Below, piece by piece: positions 9,418-17,792 of a stretch of 64,000 bases of DNA. Numbering within the stretch: position 1 is the first letter of the stretch; each line of letters begins with the position of its first letter. Under the pieces are notes generated by a model. It saw nothing but the letters and a program-made list of their open reading frames with translations, was not told the origin of the DNA and made no database searches. This DNA comes from Bradyrhizobium sp. SZCCT0153 (GTDB taxonomy: Bacteria > Pseudomonadota > Alphaproteobacteria > Rhizobiales > Xanthobacteraceae): contig NZ_JAFCKS010000001.1 of the NCBI RefSeq assembly GCF_018129995.1, positions 186,001 through 250,000 of the forward strand, in the 5' to 3' direction. The position numbers and the translations under genes were made by a program.

Positions 9418-9682
9418 TCCGCTGAAGTCGGGCTACCGCCGGAAGGCGGTGTACGCAACCGACCACGTAGCCTTTAAATCCGGGATCGCCTCTCACAACC
9501 CGTAAGCCCATTGCGCGCGCCTCATCCTTGCAGCGCTCGACTTGGGCGCCGAACGCGGGATACTTTGCTACCGCGCAGGCCAATCGCATTCGGCCGGAAA
9601 GTGCCGCGCATTCCTGTGCATCGGCCGGCTTGGCGGCCGCGGTCATGCAAAGCAACAAAAGGACTCGGAAAGAGCGATGCAT
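9398..9682 (-). CDS. Small secreted hypothetical protein
   Basis: 94 aa with a signal peptide (MHRSFRVLLLLCMTAAAKPADAQ) and a short mature domain having three cysteines (ECAAL, ACAVA, RCKDEA) plus a fourth in VVGCVHRL, enough for two disulfides. The start is followed at once by a good hydrophobic core. I recognise no family. It faces away from a largely gene-free region on its right. Confidence 0.6.
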   Translation of the reverse strand: MHRSFRVLLLLCMTAAAKPADAQECAALSGRMRLACAVAKYPAFGAQVERCKDEARAMGLRVVRGDPGFKGYVVGCVHRLPAVARLQRNAITRH

Positions 9683-10004
9683 CTCAATTCCCAGAACTTG
9701 ATTGAGACGGCATGAACTCTAGCTAAACCTTGAGCAGCAAGCGAGTCTCGATGCGCCGACGGCAAAAAAACAGGTTCAGCGTGACCCCATCCCCAGCCGA
9801 CAAATTGCCGCTTGAGATGTCCTCCGCAATCATGAAGGGATTGGACTTCGCTGGTCCGCTTGCGCGGTGCAGCTTGAGCAGGCGCCTGCTCATTCCGCAG
9901 TCCCGCATCTGGCCCCATAGCGGAAGTCTGCTCGATGTCAGTTTGTGTCCCTTTCCTGTGGTGGGGCGATATACGAGCTTAAGCCCACGATGTGCGCCAA
10001 TCTG
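9683..10004. other. Intergenic stretch without a supported gene
   Basis: About 320 bases between the small secreted protein gene and the long repeat element. Open frames here are short, have no ribosome site and no protein-like composition. A-rich runs (for example near 9763-9770) make it less G+C rich than its surroundings. It presumably contains the promoter of the minus-strand gene ending at 9398. I see nothing else in it. Confidence 0.5.
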
Positions 10005-10650
10005 ACCCGTCGGGCAAAACACCCGCGCCACCCAAAACCCCGTCAACCCTCCCTCACAAAAATATTCCACTTTACCGAAATTCGGTTTTGCGGCATATAA
10101 CCGCCATCCCGATCCAGGGAGAGGGGCGATCGTCCGTCGTAACGAAACGTGGATCGGGGTGCGGTGGACGCGGCAGTGCCGGGCACGCGAAGGCGGGACC
10201 AGGGCGAGATGAACCTCGTGAGGTCTTGGCTAGCGTGCGGACGAACGGCGCCCAAGTCCTGCGAAGCCCTTCGGGCGAAGCAGGATGAGCTGCGTACGGC
10301 AAAATCGTGTGGTCCTGGCCGTCGTTGCTACGGTCAAGCCTTGCGGAGATGGATCGGGGCTCAACCGGGTCTTTGGCCATCGCCAATTCGCAAGGCGACG
10401 GTGACAAGAAGGAACTCGTCGCCGGGGAGAGCGCGGCATAAGCCGTCAACCCACTGCGCAGGGAAGGCCGAGTGTTCGGCTACACCTGTATGCTGCTGTG
10501 CGGTCTCTTTGCGTTACGTTGTCGCGCAGCGGACCGCGGGTGCCAGCCGGCACCCGGTCTTCCCTGCGCCCTCTTCACTTAAGGGGGTAACGGAAAACAG
10601 CAAAACTCGGGCCTCCAATGCCGCGAGAAGGCTGCTTCATGCGTGACTGA
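10005..10650. repeat. Long non-coding repeat element with nested hairpins
   Basis: About 645 bases without a credible gene. Its right part is strongly structured: an 11-bp perfect inverted repeat GCGCAGGGAAG (10456-10466) / CTTCCCTGCGC (10559-10569) encloses a second hairpin GGGTGCC-AGCC-GGCACCC (10538-10555). The order of segments (A-rich left edge with AAAAATATTCC, a middle part with TACGGCAAAATCGTGTGG, then the double hairpin) matches what I recall as an intergenic element recurring in Bradyrhizobium and Rhodopseudomonas genomes. Copy number cannot be tested here. Ends are approximate. Confidence 0.6.
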
Positions 10651-10659
10651 GCTGAAGAA

Positions 10660-10734
10660 TGGTGCTGCCAGACAGGATTGAACTGTCGACCTCTCCATTA
10701 CCAATGGAGTGCTCTACCACTGAGCTACGGCAGC
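10660..10734 (-). tRNA. tRNA-Thr (GGT anticodon)
   Basis: Reading the minus strand from 10734: acceptor GCTGCCG pairs with TGGCAGC, D-arm GCTC/GAGC, anticodon stem CTCCA/TGGAG with loop TTGGTAA (anticodon GGT), T-arm GACAG-TTCAATC-CTGTC, discriminator A and an encoded CCA ending at 10660. All four stems close, so the call is firm. Confidence 0.97.
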
Positions 10735-11049
10735 ATGTGCTGGGATGAGAATCGGCCGCCACAGGGGCCTACCAAGCGGGCCGATATCTGCCACAAGCCC
10801 CCCTCCTGTGCAAGCTTGCCGGCCCCGCGAAATCGATAAAATCGGGCCGGTTGCGCGCCGGAATCGGCCATTTCGTCCCGAAATGACCGGTTTTCGGCGG
10901 TCCGGTTCCGCAAATCCCCAACCAACTGGCCAGTTGGCCGCGGTGCCGGATTCGGCCCATTTTGAGTTTCGCACGATCGGATCGCGCTTGCCTCTTGAGC
11001 TGCCGTATTCGCTGGGCATGTTATCGCCGATCGCTGTAATGGACCGGTG
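10735..11049. other. Intergenic region with two palindromes
   Basis: 315 bases between tRNA-Thr and a small protein gene. It holds a perfect 16-bp palindrome CCAACTGGCCAGTTGG at 10922-10937 and the inverted repeat CATTTCG-TCC-CGAAATG at 10869-10885. No credible gene. Either palindrome could be a protein-binding site for the downstream genes, or a remnant repeat. Confidence 0.55.
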
Positions 11050-11262
11050 ATGGCTGACGAGAACGACAACAGCGCGAGGCAGGACGCAAAGCAGGACTCG
11101 CGACAGGCGCGAGCGTCCCGGGACGACCGTCTGAAATCGGCGCTGCGCGAAAACCTGAAGCGGCGGAAGCTGCAGGCGCGCGAACGCGCCGCAACCGCCG
11201 AGCCCTCGCAAAATGACGATGGTTCCCTAAATGAGGACGTCGCCGGCAAGACCGGTGGCTGA
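11050..11262 (+). CDS. Small charged hypothetical protein
   Basis: 70 aa from ATG 11050 (a GTG lies one codon earlier). Very hydrophilic, rich in Arg, Lys, Asp, Gln and Ala, with a predicted long helix (SRDDRLKSALRENLKRRKLQ) and no hydrophobic core. Small proteins of this kind are common in Bradyrhizobium, and I recall similar ones without known function. It ends 44 nt before the start of the cyclic-nucleotide/thioredoxin-reductase-like gene, and may be in an operon with it. Confidence 0.6.
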   Translation: MADENDNSARQDAKQDSRQARASRDDRLKSALRENLKRRKLQARERAATAEPSQNDDGSLNEDVAGKTGG

Positions 11263-11305
11263 AGACTGGCAGCTAGAATCCGGCGGCTGGAATTTTTTGG
11301 AGTGC

Positions 11306-13024
11306 ATGGAAGTGGCAATGGGGCAGGACGAATCGCAACGAACCGACGGTGACGCGCAGATGTCGCGGTTCACCCGCCCTGAGCAGACGTTTCCGGCACT
11401 GACATCGGCCGAGATCGAGCGCATGCGGCATTTCGGTGAGGTTCGCACCTACGCAGATGGAGAGCTGCTGTTCGAGACCGGCAAGCCCGGGCCGGGCATG
11501 TTCGTCGTGCTCAAGGGCCATGTCGCCATCACCCAGCGTGATGGCCTCGGCAACGTGACGCCGCTGATCGACCAGGGGCCGGGACAATTTTTGGCCGAGC
11601 TCAGCCAGTTGTCCGGCCGCCCGGCGCTGGTCGACGGCCGCGCCGAGGGCGATGTCGAGACGCTGCTGCTGCCGCCGGAGCGCCTGCGGGCGCTGCTGGT
11701 CGCCGAGGCCGACCTCGGCGAGCGCATCATGCGCGCGCTGATCCTGCGCCGGGTCAATCTGCTCCAGGCCGGCGTCGGCGGCGTGGTGCTGATCGGTCCG
11801 TCGCATTCGGCCGGCGTGGTGCGGTTGCAGGGTTTCCTCACCCGCAACGGCCAGCCGCATCATCTGCTCGATCCCGAGCGTGATCGCGACGCCGCGGAAG
11901 TGATCGCGCGCTATTCGCCCAAGCCGGAAGACTGGCCGCTGGTCGTCGCCGCCAGCGGCGAGGTGCTGCGCAACCCCGGCGAAACCGAGCTTGCCCGCGC
12001 CATCGGCATGATCGGCGGAGCAAAGGACGATCGCATCTACGACGTCGCGGTCGTCGGCTCCGGACCGGCCGGGCTCGCCACCGCGGTCTATGCCGCATCC
12101 GAAGGGCTGTCGGTCGCGGTGCTCGACACCCGCGCCTTCGGCGGCCAGGCCGGCGCCAGCGCGCGCATCGAAAACTACCTCGGCTTTCCGACCGGCATTT
12201 CCGGCCAGGCATTGACCGCGCGCGCATTCACCCAGGCCCAGAAATTCGGTGCCGAGATCATGATTCCCGTCACGGTGAAGTCGCTCGACTGCACGCGCAG
12301 GGATGGCGCATTCTCGGTAGCGCTCGACGGCTGCGACCCCCTGCGCGCGCGCGCGATCGTGGTCGCCAGCGGCGCGCGCTATCGCCGGCCGGAGATCGAG
12401 AATCTCGACAGGTTCGAGGGCCGCGGTGTCTGGTACTGGGCCTCCCCGGTCGAGGCGAAGTTGTGCGCCGGCGAGGAGGTCGCGCTGGTCGGCGCCGGCA
12501 ATTCGGCGGGGCAGGCGGCCGTGTTCCTGTCGGGGCACGCCAGAAAGGTGCTGATGATCATCCGCGGCGGCGGGCTGGGCGCCAGCATGTCGCGCTATCT
12601 CATCGAGCGCATCGAAGCGACACCCAACATCGAATTGATGTTCAACACCGAGATCTCCGCGCTCGAGGGCGACGAAGCCTCGCTGCTGCGGCGCATCCGC
12701 CTGAAGAGCCGGCTGTCGAACGACGAGGAATCCGCCGACATCCGCAATCTCTTTCTGTTCGTCGGCGCCGATCCCGCCACCGGCTGGCTCGACGGTTGCG
12801 GCATCACGCTCGATCGCGGCGGCTTCGTCGTGACAGGCGCCCAGTCCGAGCAGAACCAGGGCCGCCTTGTCGCGCCGCTGGAGACCTCGGTGCCCGGTGT
12901 CTACGCCGTCGGCGACGTCCGCTCCGGCTCGGTCAAGCGCGTCGGCGGCGCCATCGGCGAGGGCGCGCAGGTTGTGGCCTCCCTGCACGGCTATCTCGGC
13001 GACGCCGCAAAACCGGCGCTTTAG
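11306..13024 (+). CDS. Cyclic nucleotide-binding domain fused to thioredoxin reductase-like FAD oxidoreductase
   Basis: About 572 aa. Residues about 20-140 form a CNB domain (GELLFETGKPGPGMFVVLKGHV); from about residue 244 a thioredoxin-reductase-like module with FAD site VVGSGPAGLATAVYA, GGQAGASARIENYLG, NADPH site ALVGAGNSAGQAAVF and final VYAVGDVRSGSVKR. The redox CxxC expected near residue 375 is replaced by WYWASP, so a classical disulfide relay is lacking. ATG 11306 is preceded by TTTTTTGGAG; ATG 11318 is an alternative. Probably a flavin-dependent NAD(P)H oxidoreductase gated by ligand binding to the CNB domain (inference). Confidence 0.85.
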   Translation: MEVAMGQDESQRTDGDAQMSRFTRPEQTFPALTSAEIERMRHFGEVRTYADGELLFETGKPGPGMFVVLKGHVAITQRDGLGNVTPLIDQGPGQFLAELSQLSGRPALVDGRAEGDVETLLLPPERLRALLVAEADLGERIMRALILRRVNLLQAGVGGVVLIGPSHSAGVVRLQGFLTRNGQPHHLLDPERDRDAAEVIARYSPKPEDWPLVVAASGEVLRNPGETELARAIGMIGGAKDDRIYDVAVVGSGPAGLATAVYAASEGLSVAVLDTRAFGGQAGASARIENYLGFPTGISGQALTARAFTQAQKFGAEIMIPVTVKSLDCTRRDGAFSVALDGCDPLRARAIVVASGARYRRPEIENLDRFEGRGVWYWASPVEAKLCAGEEVALVGAGNSAGQAAVFLSGHARKVLMIIRGGGLGASMSRYLIERIEATPNIELMFNTEISALEGDEASLLRRIRLKSRLSNDEESADIRNLFLFVGADPATGWLDGCGITLDRGGFVVTGAQSEQNQGRLVAPLETSVPGVYAVGDVRSGSVKRVGGAIGEGAQVVASLHGYLGDAAKPAL

Positions 13025-13072
13025 AGCATGATCCGGAAAAGTGTGCAGCGGTTTTCCGAAAAGATCATGCTC
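13024..13072. repeat. Palindromic intergenic repeat (RPE-like)
   Basis: Arms GAGCATGATC (13024-13033) and GATCATGCTC (13063-13072) with inner arms CGGAAAA and TTTTCCG make a long imperfect hairpin immediately after the TrxR-like gene. Repeats of this form are, from memory, scattered through Bradyrhizobium intergenic regions. Confidence 0.8.
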
Positions 13073-13083
13073 AAACAATAAAC

Positions 13084-13127
13084 CTAAGGCGCGATCACGA
13101 CTGGAACCAACCACGATCGCGCCTTAG
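13084..13127. terminator. 13-bp inverted repeat, possible terminator
   Basis: CTAAGGCGCGATC (13084-13096) and GATCGCGCCTTAG (13115-13127) are perfect complements around an 18-nt loop. It follows the TrxR-like gene and could stop its transcript, but there is no U-run, so it may equally be a repeat element. Confidence 0.5.
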
Positions 13128-13195
13128 TCAAGGACAAGACGAGGGAATGGCAAGTCGATTGAGGCTTGCCATCTTGCCGTGTCATGCGGGACTAT

Positions 13196-13313
13196 CTCCT
13201 CATCCTGAGGAGCCGCGACAGCGGCGTCTCGAAGGATGAAAGGCCCAGCCGCCAAAGCCGGGCCTTCATGGTTCAAGACGCGTGCTTCGCACGCTCCTCA
13301 CCATGAGGATCTA
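13196..13313. repeat. Two adjacent palindromic intergenic repeats
   Basis: A first unit carries CTCATCCTGAGGAG followed by CGTCTCGAAGGATGA; a second carries TTCATGGTTCAAGACGCG and CTCCTCACCATGAGGA. Both are hairpin-forming and the first has a relative at 56511-56553. They fill the gap before the EthD gene and encode nothing I can support. Confidence 0.65.
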
Positions 13314-13341
13314 CAAACAAAACGCTTAAAGGGAGGACTCA

Positions 13342-13650
13342 ATGGCCGAACTCGTCGTGCTCTACAAGACGCCCAAGGATGCTGCCGCCTTCGACAAGCA
13401 TTATGCCGAGACCCACATTCCGCTCGCCAAGAAACTTCCCGGCCTGAAGAAATACGCAGTCAGCACGGGCCCGGTCGGCTCCCCCGCCGGACCTTCCGGA
13501 GTCCACCTCGTCGCCATTCTCAGCTTCGACAACGTAGCCGCCATCCAGGCGGCATTCGGCAGCGAAGCAGGCAAGGCGGCCGCGGGTGACGTGCCGAAAT
13601 TCGCCAGTGGCGGCGCCGACCTCTTGATCTTCGACACCAAGGACGTGTGA
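13342..13650 (+). CDS. EthD family protein
   Basis: 102 aa; GGGAGGA (13331-13337) precedes the ATG. EthD/dimeric ferredoxin-like barrel: VVLYKTPKDAAAFDKHYAETHIPLAKKLPGLKKYAVS is diagnostic, with the His of ETHIPLA in the conserved place. EthD proteins take part in ether or other xenobiotic breakdown and in many uncharacterised settings. Isolated here between repeats and a membrane protein gene. Confidence 0.85.
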   Translation: MAELVVLYKTPKDAAAFDKHYAETHIPLAKKLPGLKKYAVSTGPVGSPAGPSGVHLVAILSFDNVAAIQAAFGSEAGKAAAGDVPKFASGGADLLIFDTKDV

Positions 13651-13883
13651 GGCTTCGTCGTGTCGGCCCGCCGACCGCGGGCCGGCGCTGCGGCGATCGA
13701 TTCAACTTTCGTCGAAAGCCTGCCGTCGTTTGCGACAACGATGCAAAAAATTCAGCCATGCGTTTTTCGATTCGCACGATGACGCATGGCTGCGCACGCA
13801 TGTGTGACGCCAGCGCATGTGGCAATCTGATGAGGGCCGTAATATCAATCCCCGATCTCAATGCGGAGAGTAGGAGAGATGTC

Positions 13884-14393
13884 ATGGTTCTTGGGTTGAG
13901 CTTGCCCGCCTTCACACTGGTCCATGTCATCATCAGCCTGATCGGCATCGCCGCCGGCCTCGTCGCGATGTTCGGCCTGCTCGGCTCCAAGCCGATGCCG
14001 GGCCTGACCGCGATCTTCCTGCTGTTCACGATTCTGACCAGCGCCACCGGCTTCCTGTTTCCGTTCAAGGAGCTGCTGCCGTCGCATATCATCGGCATCA
14101 TCTCGCTGGTCCTGCTCGCGGTCGCCTGCATCGCGCTCTACGGCATGAAGCTCGCCGGCATCTGGCGTCCGGTCTACATCGTGACCGCGATGATCTCGCT
14201 CTATTTCAACGTCTTCGTGCTGGTGATCCAGTCGTTCCTGAAAGTGCCGGCGCTCGCCGCGCTCGCACCGGCCGTACCGCCAGCGCCGCCGTCGGGCCCG
14301 GTGTTCGCCGTGGTGCAGGGCATCGTGCTGGTGTTCTTCGTGCTGCTCACTATCGGTGCCTGGCGCCGCTTCAGGCCGATGGCGTTTGCCTGA
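13884..14393 (+). CDS. Small integral membrane protein
   Basis: 169 aa from ATG 13884, preceded by TAGGAGAG. Four hydrophobic segments (about residues 8-30, 38-60, 67-90, 96-118) and a fifth near 140, with a Pro/Ala-rich loop APAVPPAPPSGP before the last. No family recognised with certainty. It is followed by an alpha/beta hydrolase gene 124 nt downstream. Confidence 0.75.
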   Translation: MVLGLSLPAFTLVHVIISLIGIAAGLVAMFGLLGSKPMPGLTAIFLLFTILTSATGFLFPFKELLPSHIIGIISLVLLAVACIALYGMKLAGIWRPVYIVTAMISLYFNVFVLVIQSFLKVPALAALAPAVPPAPPSGPVFAVVQGIVLVFFVLLTIGAWRRFRPMAFA

Positions 14394-14517
14394 TCGCCCG
14401 ATCTTCGCCACCGCAGGGCGGTGCGCGGCATCGACCTCGAACGCTTGCACAACCATCTCCCGCTTGCCGGCTCGCGCCTCGCGCGCGCCGCACTGAGTCT
14501 CACTGAAGGAGCCATTC

Positions 14518-15342
14518 ATGCCCACGATCACCACCAAGGACGGCGTCGAGATCTTCTACAAGGACTGGGGTGCGGGCCAGCCGATCGTGTTCAGCCATGG
14601 CTGGCCGCTGTCGGCCGACGACTGGGACGCGCAGATGATTTTCTTCGCTAACCAAGGCTACCGCGTCATCGCCCATGACCGTCGCGGCCATGGCCGCTCC
14701 TCGCAGGTCTCCGACGGCCACGACATGGATCACTACGCCGATGATCTTGCGACTGTCACGGCGCATCTCGACTTGAAGAATGCCATCCACGTCGGCCACT
14801 CCACCGGTGGCGGCGAGGTCGTGCACTACATCGCGCGCCATGGCGAGAGCCGGGTGGCGAAGGCCGCGATCCTCTCCGCCGTCCCGCCGCTGATGGTGCA
14901 GACCGCGGCCAATCCCGGCGGCCTGCCGAAGAGCGTGTTCGACGGTCTCCAGGCTCAGCTCGCCGCCAGCCGCACCGGCTTCTACCGCGACCTCGCCGCC
15001 GGTCCATTCTATGGCTACAACCGCCCCGGCGCACAACCGTCGGAAGCGGTGATCCAGAACTGGTGGCGCCAGGGCATGATGGGCGGTGCGAAGGCGCATT
15101 ACGACGGCATCGTCGCGTTCTCCCAGACAGACTTCACCGAGGATCTGAAGAAGATCACCGTGCCGGTGCTGGTGATGCACGGCGACGACGACCAGATCGT
15201 GCCTTACGCCGATTCCGCGCCGCTGTCGGCCAAGTTGCTCAGGAACGGCACGCTGAAGACCTACAAGGGTTTTCCGCACGGCATGCCGACGACGCACGCC
15301 GAGACCATCAACGTGGACCTGCTGGCGTTCTTCAAGGGGTGA
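14518..15342 (+). CDS. Alpha/beta hydrolase, non-heme chloroperoxidase-like
   Basis: 274 aa. Clear member of the cofactor-free haloperoxidase/arylesterase group: [14 protein letters not shown] oxyanion region near residue 24, nucleophile elbow GHSTGGG near 96, acid in [11 protein letters not shown] near 222 and histidine in [11 protein letters not shown] near 250. Acts as an esterase, or as a perhydrolase that makes peracids. ATG is 9 nt after a weak GAAGGAG. The downstream gene is convergent. Confidence 0.93.
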   Translation: MPTITTKDGVEIFYKDWGAGQPIVFSHGWPLSADDWDAQMIFFANQGYRVIAHDRRGHGRSSQVSDGHDMDHYADDLATVTAHLDLKNAIHVGHSTGGGEVVHYIARHGESRVAKAAILSAVPPLMVQTAANPGGLPKSVFDGLQAQLAASRTGFYRDLAAGPFYGYNRPGAQPSEAVIQNWWRQGMMGGAKAHYDGIVAFSQTDFTEDLKKITVPVLVMHGDDDQIVPYADSAPLSAKLLRNGTLKTYKGFPHGMPTTHAETINVDLLAFFKG

Positions 15343-15348
15343 GGGCGC

Positions 15349-16002
15349 TCACTTCAATATCGCCCTGATCGCATCGAAGGTGCGCTTCACGAAAGCTTCC
15401 GGCTTCTCCCGCGCGCCTTCGCCGATCCAGCTCTCGCCGCCGACGCGCATCGCGCCGGTGGCGATCATCGCGACGAGCCGCGCGTTCAGCTTGTCCGATT
15501 TGCTTCGGGCGCGCTGCGCGAGCCCGTCCGCCAGCGCCCGCTCGATCGTCTCGTATTTGAGCTGGTCGCGGGCCTGAAGCGCGGGATTGTCGCGCTTGAG
15601 CCGCGACATCGCCGCAGCCTCCGCCGGATCGATCCGCTTGACCGCCGCCGCGATCGCATTCTCCGCCGCGGTCAGCATGGATTCGTCCGCGGGCCGCGCC
15701 ACGACCTCCGCGACCAGCGCGGCCGCGGCGCCCTCCTGCCAGGCAGTGACCACGTCCTCTTTCGAGGCGAAATAATGGAAGAAGCTGCGGCGCGACACGT
15801 CCGCCGCGGCCGCGATATCGTCGATGGTCGTGGCCTCGAAGCCGCGCTCCAGGAACAGCGCCATCGCCGCGCGGGCCAGCCGCTCGCGGGTGGCCTGCAG
15901 CTTGCGTTGGCGCAGGCCGGTACTATCAGGGGATTTGACCCGTGCCGGCAATGGCTTGGCGCGTGTCCTGACCGATTTTCTGGCGGGCTTCGAAGCCTTC
16001 AA
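15349..16002 (-). CDS. TetR/AcrR family transcriptional regulator
   Basis: 217 aa starting at a TTG (16002), supported by a strong GAGGTG seven bases upstream. The basic N-terminal tail is followed by the TetR helix-turn-helix: RERLARAAMALFLERGFEATTIDDIAAAADVSRRSFFHYFASKEDV. The C-terminal half is an all-helical ligand domain. It is divergent from an SDR gene, and the 83-bp gap holds a palindrome, so it very likely represses itself and the SDR-epimerase pair. Confidence 0.92.
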   Translation of the reverse strand: MKASKPARKSVRTRAKPLPARVKSPDSTGLRQRKLQATRERLARAAMALFLERGFEATTIDDIAAAADVSRRSFFHYFASKEDVVTAWQEGAAAALVAEVVARPADESMLTAAENAIAAAVKRIDPAEAAAMSRLKRDNPALQARDQLKYETIERALADGLAQRARSKSDKLNARLVAMIATGAMRVGGESWIGEGAREKPEAFVKRTFDAIRAILK

Positions 16003-16024
16003 ATGATTTCACCTCTTGCAAAGT

Positions 16025-16037
16025 TGCACCAAGTGCA
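16025..16037. promoter_or_regulatory. Candidate TetR operator palindrome
   Basis: TGCAC-CAA-GTGCA is a perfect inverted repeat between the divergent tetR and SDR genes; a further TTGCA lies 8 nt to the left. Location and symmetry fit an operator, though binding is inferred. Confidence 0.55.
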
Positions 16038-16085
16038 CATTTAGACCGGTCGCGGGCCTCATTCCAGCCCCGAACGGAGACCGGC

Positions 16086-17024
16086 ATGACCGACTGGACC
16101 ACGGCAGACATCCCCTCTCTGGGCGGCAAGACCGCCGTCGTGACCGGAGCGACGGGCGGCCTCGGCTACGAGACGGCGATGGCGCTGGCGGGCGCCGGTG
16201 CCATTGTCATACTCACCGGGCGCAACGACGCAAAGGGCCTGCGAGCGATCGAGGGCATTTGCGAGCGCTTTCCCAACGCATTGATCGCCTACGAGCATCT
16301 CGACCTCGCCAGCCTCGCATCCGTCGCCGATTTCACGAGGCGCTTTGCCGCCAGCAACGAGCAGCTCGACCTCCTCGTCAACAATGCCGGCGTGATGGCG
16401 CTGCCGAAGCGGCAGCAGACGGAGGATGGTTTCGAGATGCAGCTCGGTACCAATTATTTCGGCCACTACGCGCTGACGGCGCGGCTGTTGCCGCAGCTTC
16501 GCCGTGCGAAGGCGTCGCGCGTCGTCAATCTGTCGAGCCTTGCGCACCGCTCCGGCGCGATCAATTTCGAGGATCTGCAAGCCAAGCATTCCTATCGTCC
16601 CTGGCGGGCCTATTGCCAGTCCAAGCTTGCGATGCTGATGTTTTCGCTGGAGTTGCAGCGCCGCAGCCTTGCGGCCGGCTGGGGCCTGACGAGCCTTGCC
16701 GCCCATCCCGGCTACGCGCGGACCGATCTCATCGCGAATGGCCCGGGCGCCAACACCCTCCAGTCGCGGGTGAGCCGCTGGCTGCAGCCTTTCATCAGCC
16801 AGTCTGCCGCAGACGGCGCGCTGCCAACCCTGTTCGCGGCGACCTCGCCGGACGCGGAGCCCGGCGGATATTACGGTCCGGACTGGTTCTACGAATTGAA
16901 GGGGCCACCCAGGCCGGCGAAGGTCATGCCGCAGGCGAAGGATCTTGCTGCCGCAGCCATGCTGTGGGATGTCTCGGCAACGTTGACCGGTGTATCCTTC
17001 GACGAAATCGCGGCCGCCGCATGA
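16086..17024 (+). CDS. Short-chain dehydrogenase/reductase
   Basis: 312 aa. NAD(P) site TGATGGLGYETA near residue 20, NNAGVMALPK near 98, catalytic Ser in VVNLSSLAHRSG, and Tyr-x-x-x-Lys in YCQSKLAML near 178. The length and the GYYGPDWFYELKG tail resemble retinol-dehydrogenase/WWOX-like SDRs acting on lipophilic substrates. The stop overlaps an ATG in an ATGA context with the next gene, so the two are probably cotranscribed and controlled by the divergent TetR regulator. Confidence 0.9.
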   Translation: MTDWTTADIPSLGGKTAVVTGATGGLGYETAMALAGAGAIVILTGRNDAKGLRAIEGICERFPNALIAYEHLDLASLASVADFTRRFAASNEQLDLLVNNAGVMALPKRQQTEDGFEMQLGTNYFGHYALTARLLPQLRRAKASRVVNLSSLAHRSGAINFEDLQAKHSYRPWRAYCQSKLAMLMFSLELQRRSLAAGWGLTSLAAHPGYARTDLIANGPGANTLQSRVSRWLQPFISQSAADGALPTLFAATSPDAEPGGYYGPDWFYELKGPPRPAKVMPQAKDLAAAAMLWDVSATLTGVSFDEIAAAA

Positions 17025-17050
17025 GCCGCGACCTTGGTGGAAGCGTCCCG

Positions 17051-17710
17051 ATGCAAGTCATCGTCTTCGGCGCGACCGGCATGGTCGGGCAGGGCGTCTT
17101 GCGCGAATGCCTGATCGATCCCGGCATCGCGCGCGTGTTTGTTGTGGGACGCAGCCCGACCGGCGTGCGCAACCCCAAGCTCACCGAAATCATACACGGC
17201 GATTTCACCGACTACGCGGCGATCGAAGCGCAGCTCACGGGCTTCGACGCCTGCTTCTTCTGCCTCGGCGTCTCCTCGATCGGCATGACCGAGGAACGCT
17301 ACCGCCATCTCACCTACGACCTCACGCTCGCGGCGGCGACGACGCTGGCGAGGCTCAATCCGCGAATGACGTTCGTCTATGTCACCGGCGCCGGCACCGA
17401 TTCCACCGAGCAGGGATCGCGGATGTGGGCGCGGATCAAGGGCAAGACCGAGAACGATCTGCTCAAGCTGCCGTTCAGGGCCGCCTACATGTTCCGGCCC
17501 GGCGCGATCCAACCCCTGCACGGTGCCCGTTCCAAGACCGCCTGGGTGCAGGCCGTATATGCCGCGACCTGGCCACTCTGGTCGGTGCTGCGCCGGCTCT
17601 CGCCGCGGCTCGTCACCTCGACCGAGCAGGTCGGCCGCGCCATGATCCGCGTCGCCCGAGAGGGGTATCCGCGGAAGCTGCTGGAGATGGAGGATATCAA
17701 TAGCCTCTAG
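17051..17710 (+). CDS. NAD(P)-binding epimerase-like protein
   Basis: 219 aa from ATG 17051, chosen because GGTGGAAG (17036-17043) is well spaced; an ATG at 17021 overlaps the upstream stop and would add ten residues. Rossmann motif FGATGMVGQGVL at the start, FCLGVSSIG near residue 72, YVTGAGTD near 108 and AYMFRPGAIQP near 148. Atypical-SDR fold similar to the HTATIP2/NmrA-like group. Role tied to the preceding SDR by position only. Confidence 0.85.
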   Translation: MQVIVFGATGMVGQGVLRECLIDPGIARVFVVGRSPTGVRNPKLTEIIHGDFTDYAAIEAQLTGFDACFFCLGVSSIGMTEERYRHLTYDLTLAAATTLARLNPRMTFVYVTGAGTDSTEQGSRMWARIKGKTENDLLKLPFRAAYMFRPGAIQPLHGARSKTAWVQAVYAATWPLWSVLRRLSPRLVTSTEQVGRAMIRVAREGYPRKLLEMEDINSL

Positions 17711-17792
17711 TCCGCCGGCCCGCTAGTTTGCGCGGAAATTTCGCGGTCCGCGCGCGTTGAGCCCGGTCCGCCCTGAAGGAGAAGCACCGGCG

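Noticed and set aside
10149..10646. Plus-strand frame of 165 codons inside the repeat element
   Set aside because: No ribosome site, no hydrophobic core, spans both hairpins; the region reads as non-coding repeat.
13030..13060. TGATCC followed about 16 nt later by GTTTTC, resembling the RpoE promoter
   Set aside because: It is part of the RPE-like palindrome; the -10 box lacks CGTT at the right spacing and no gene is positioned to use it.
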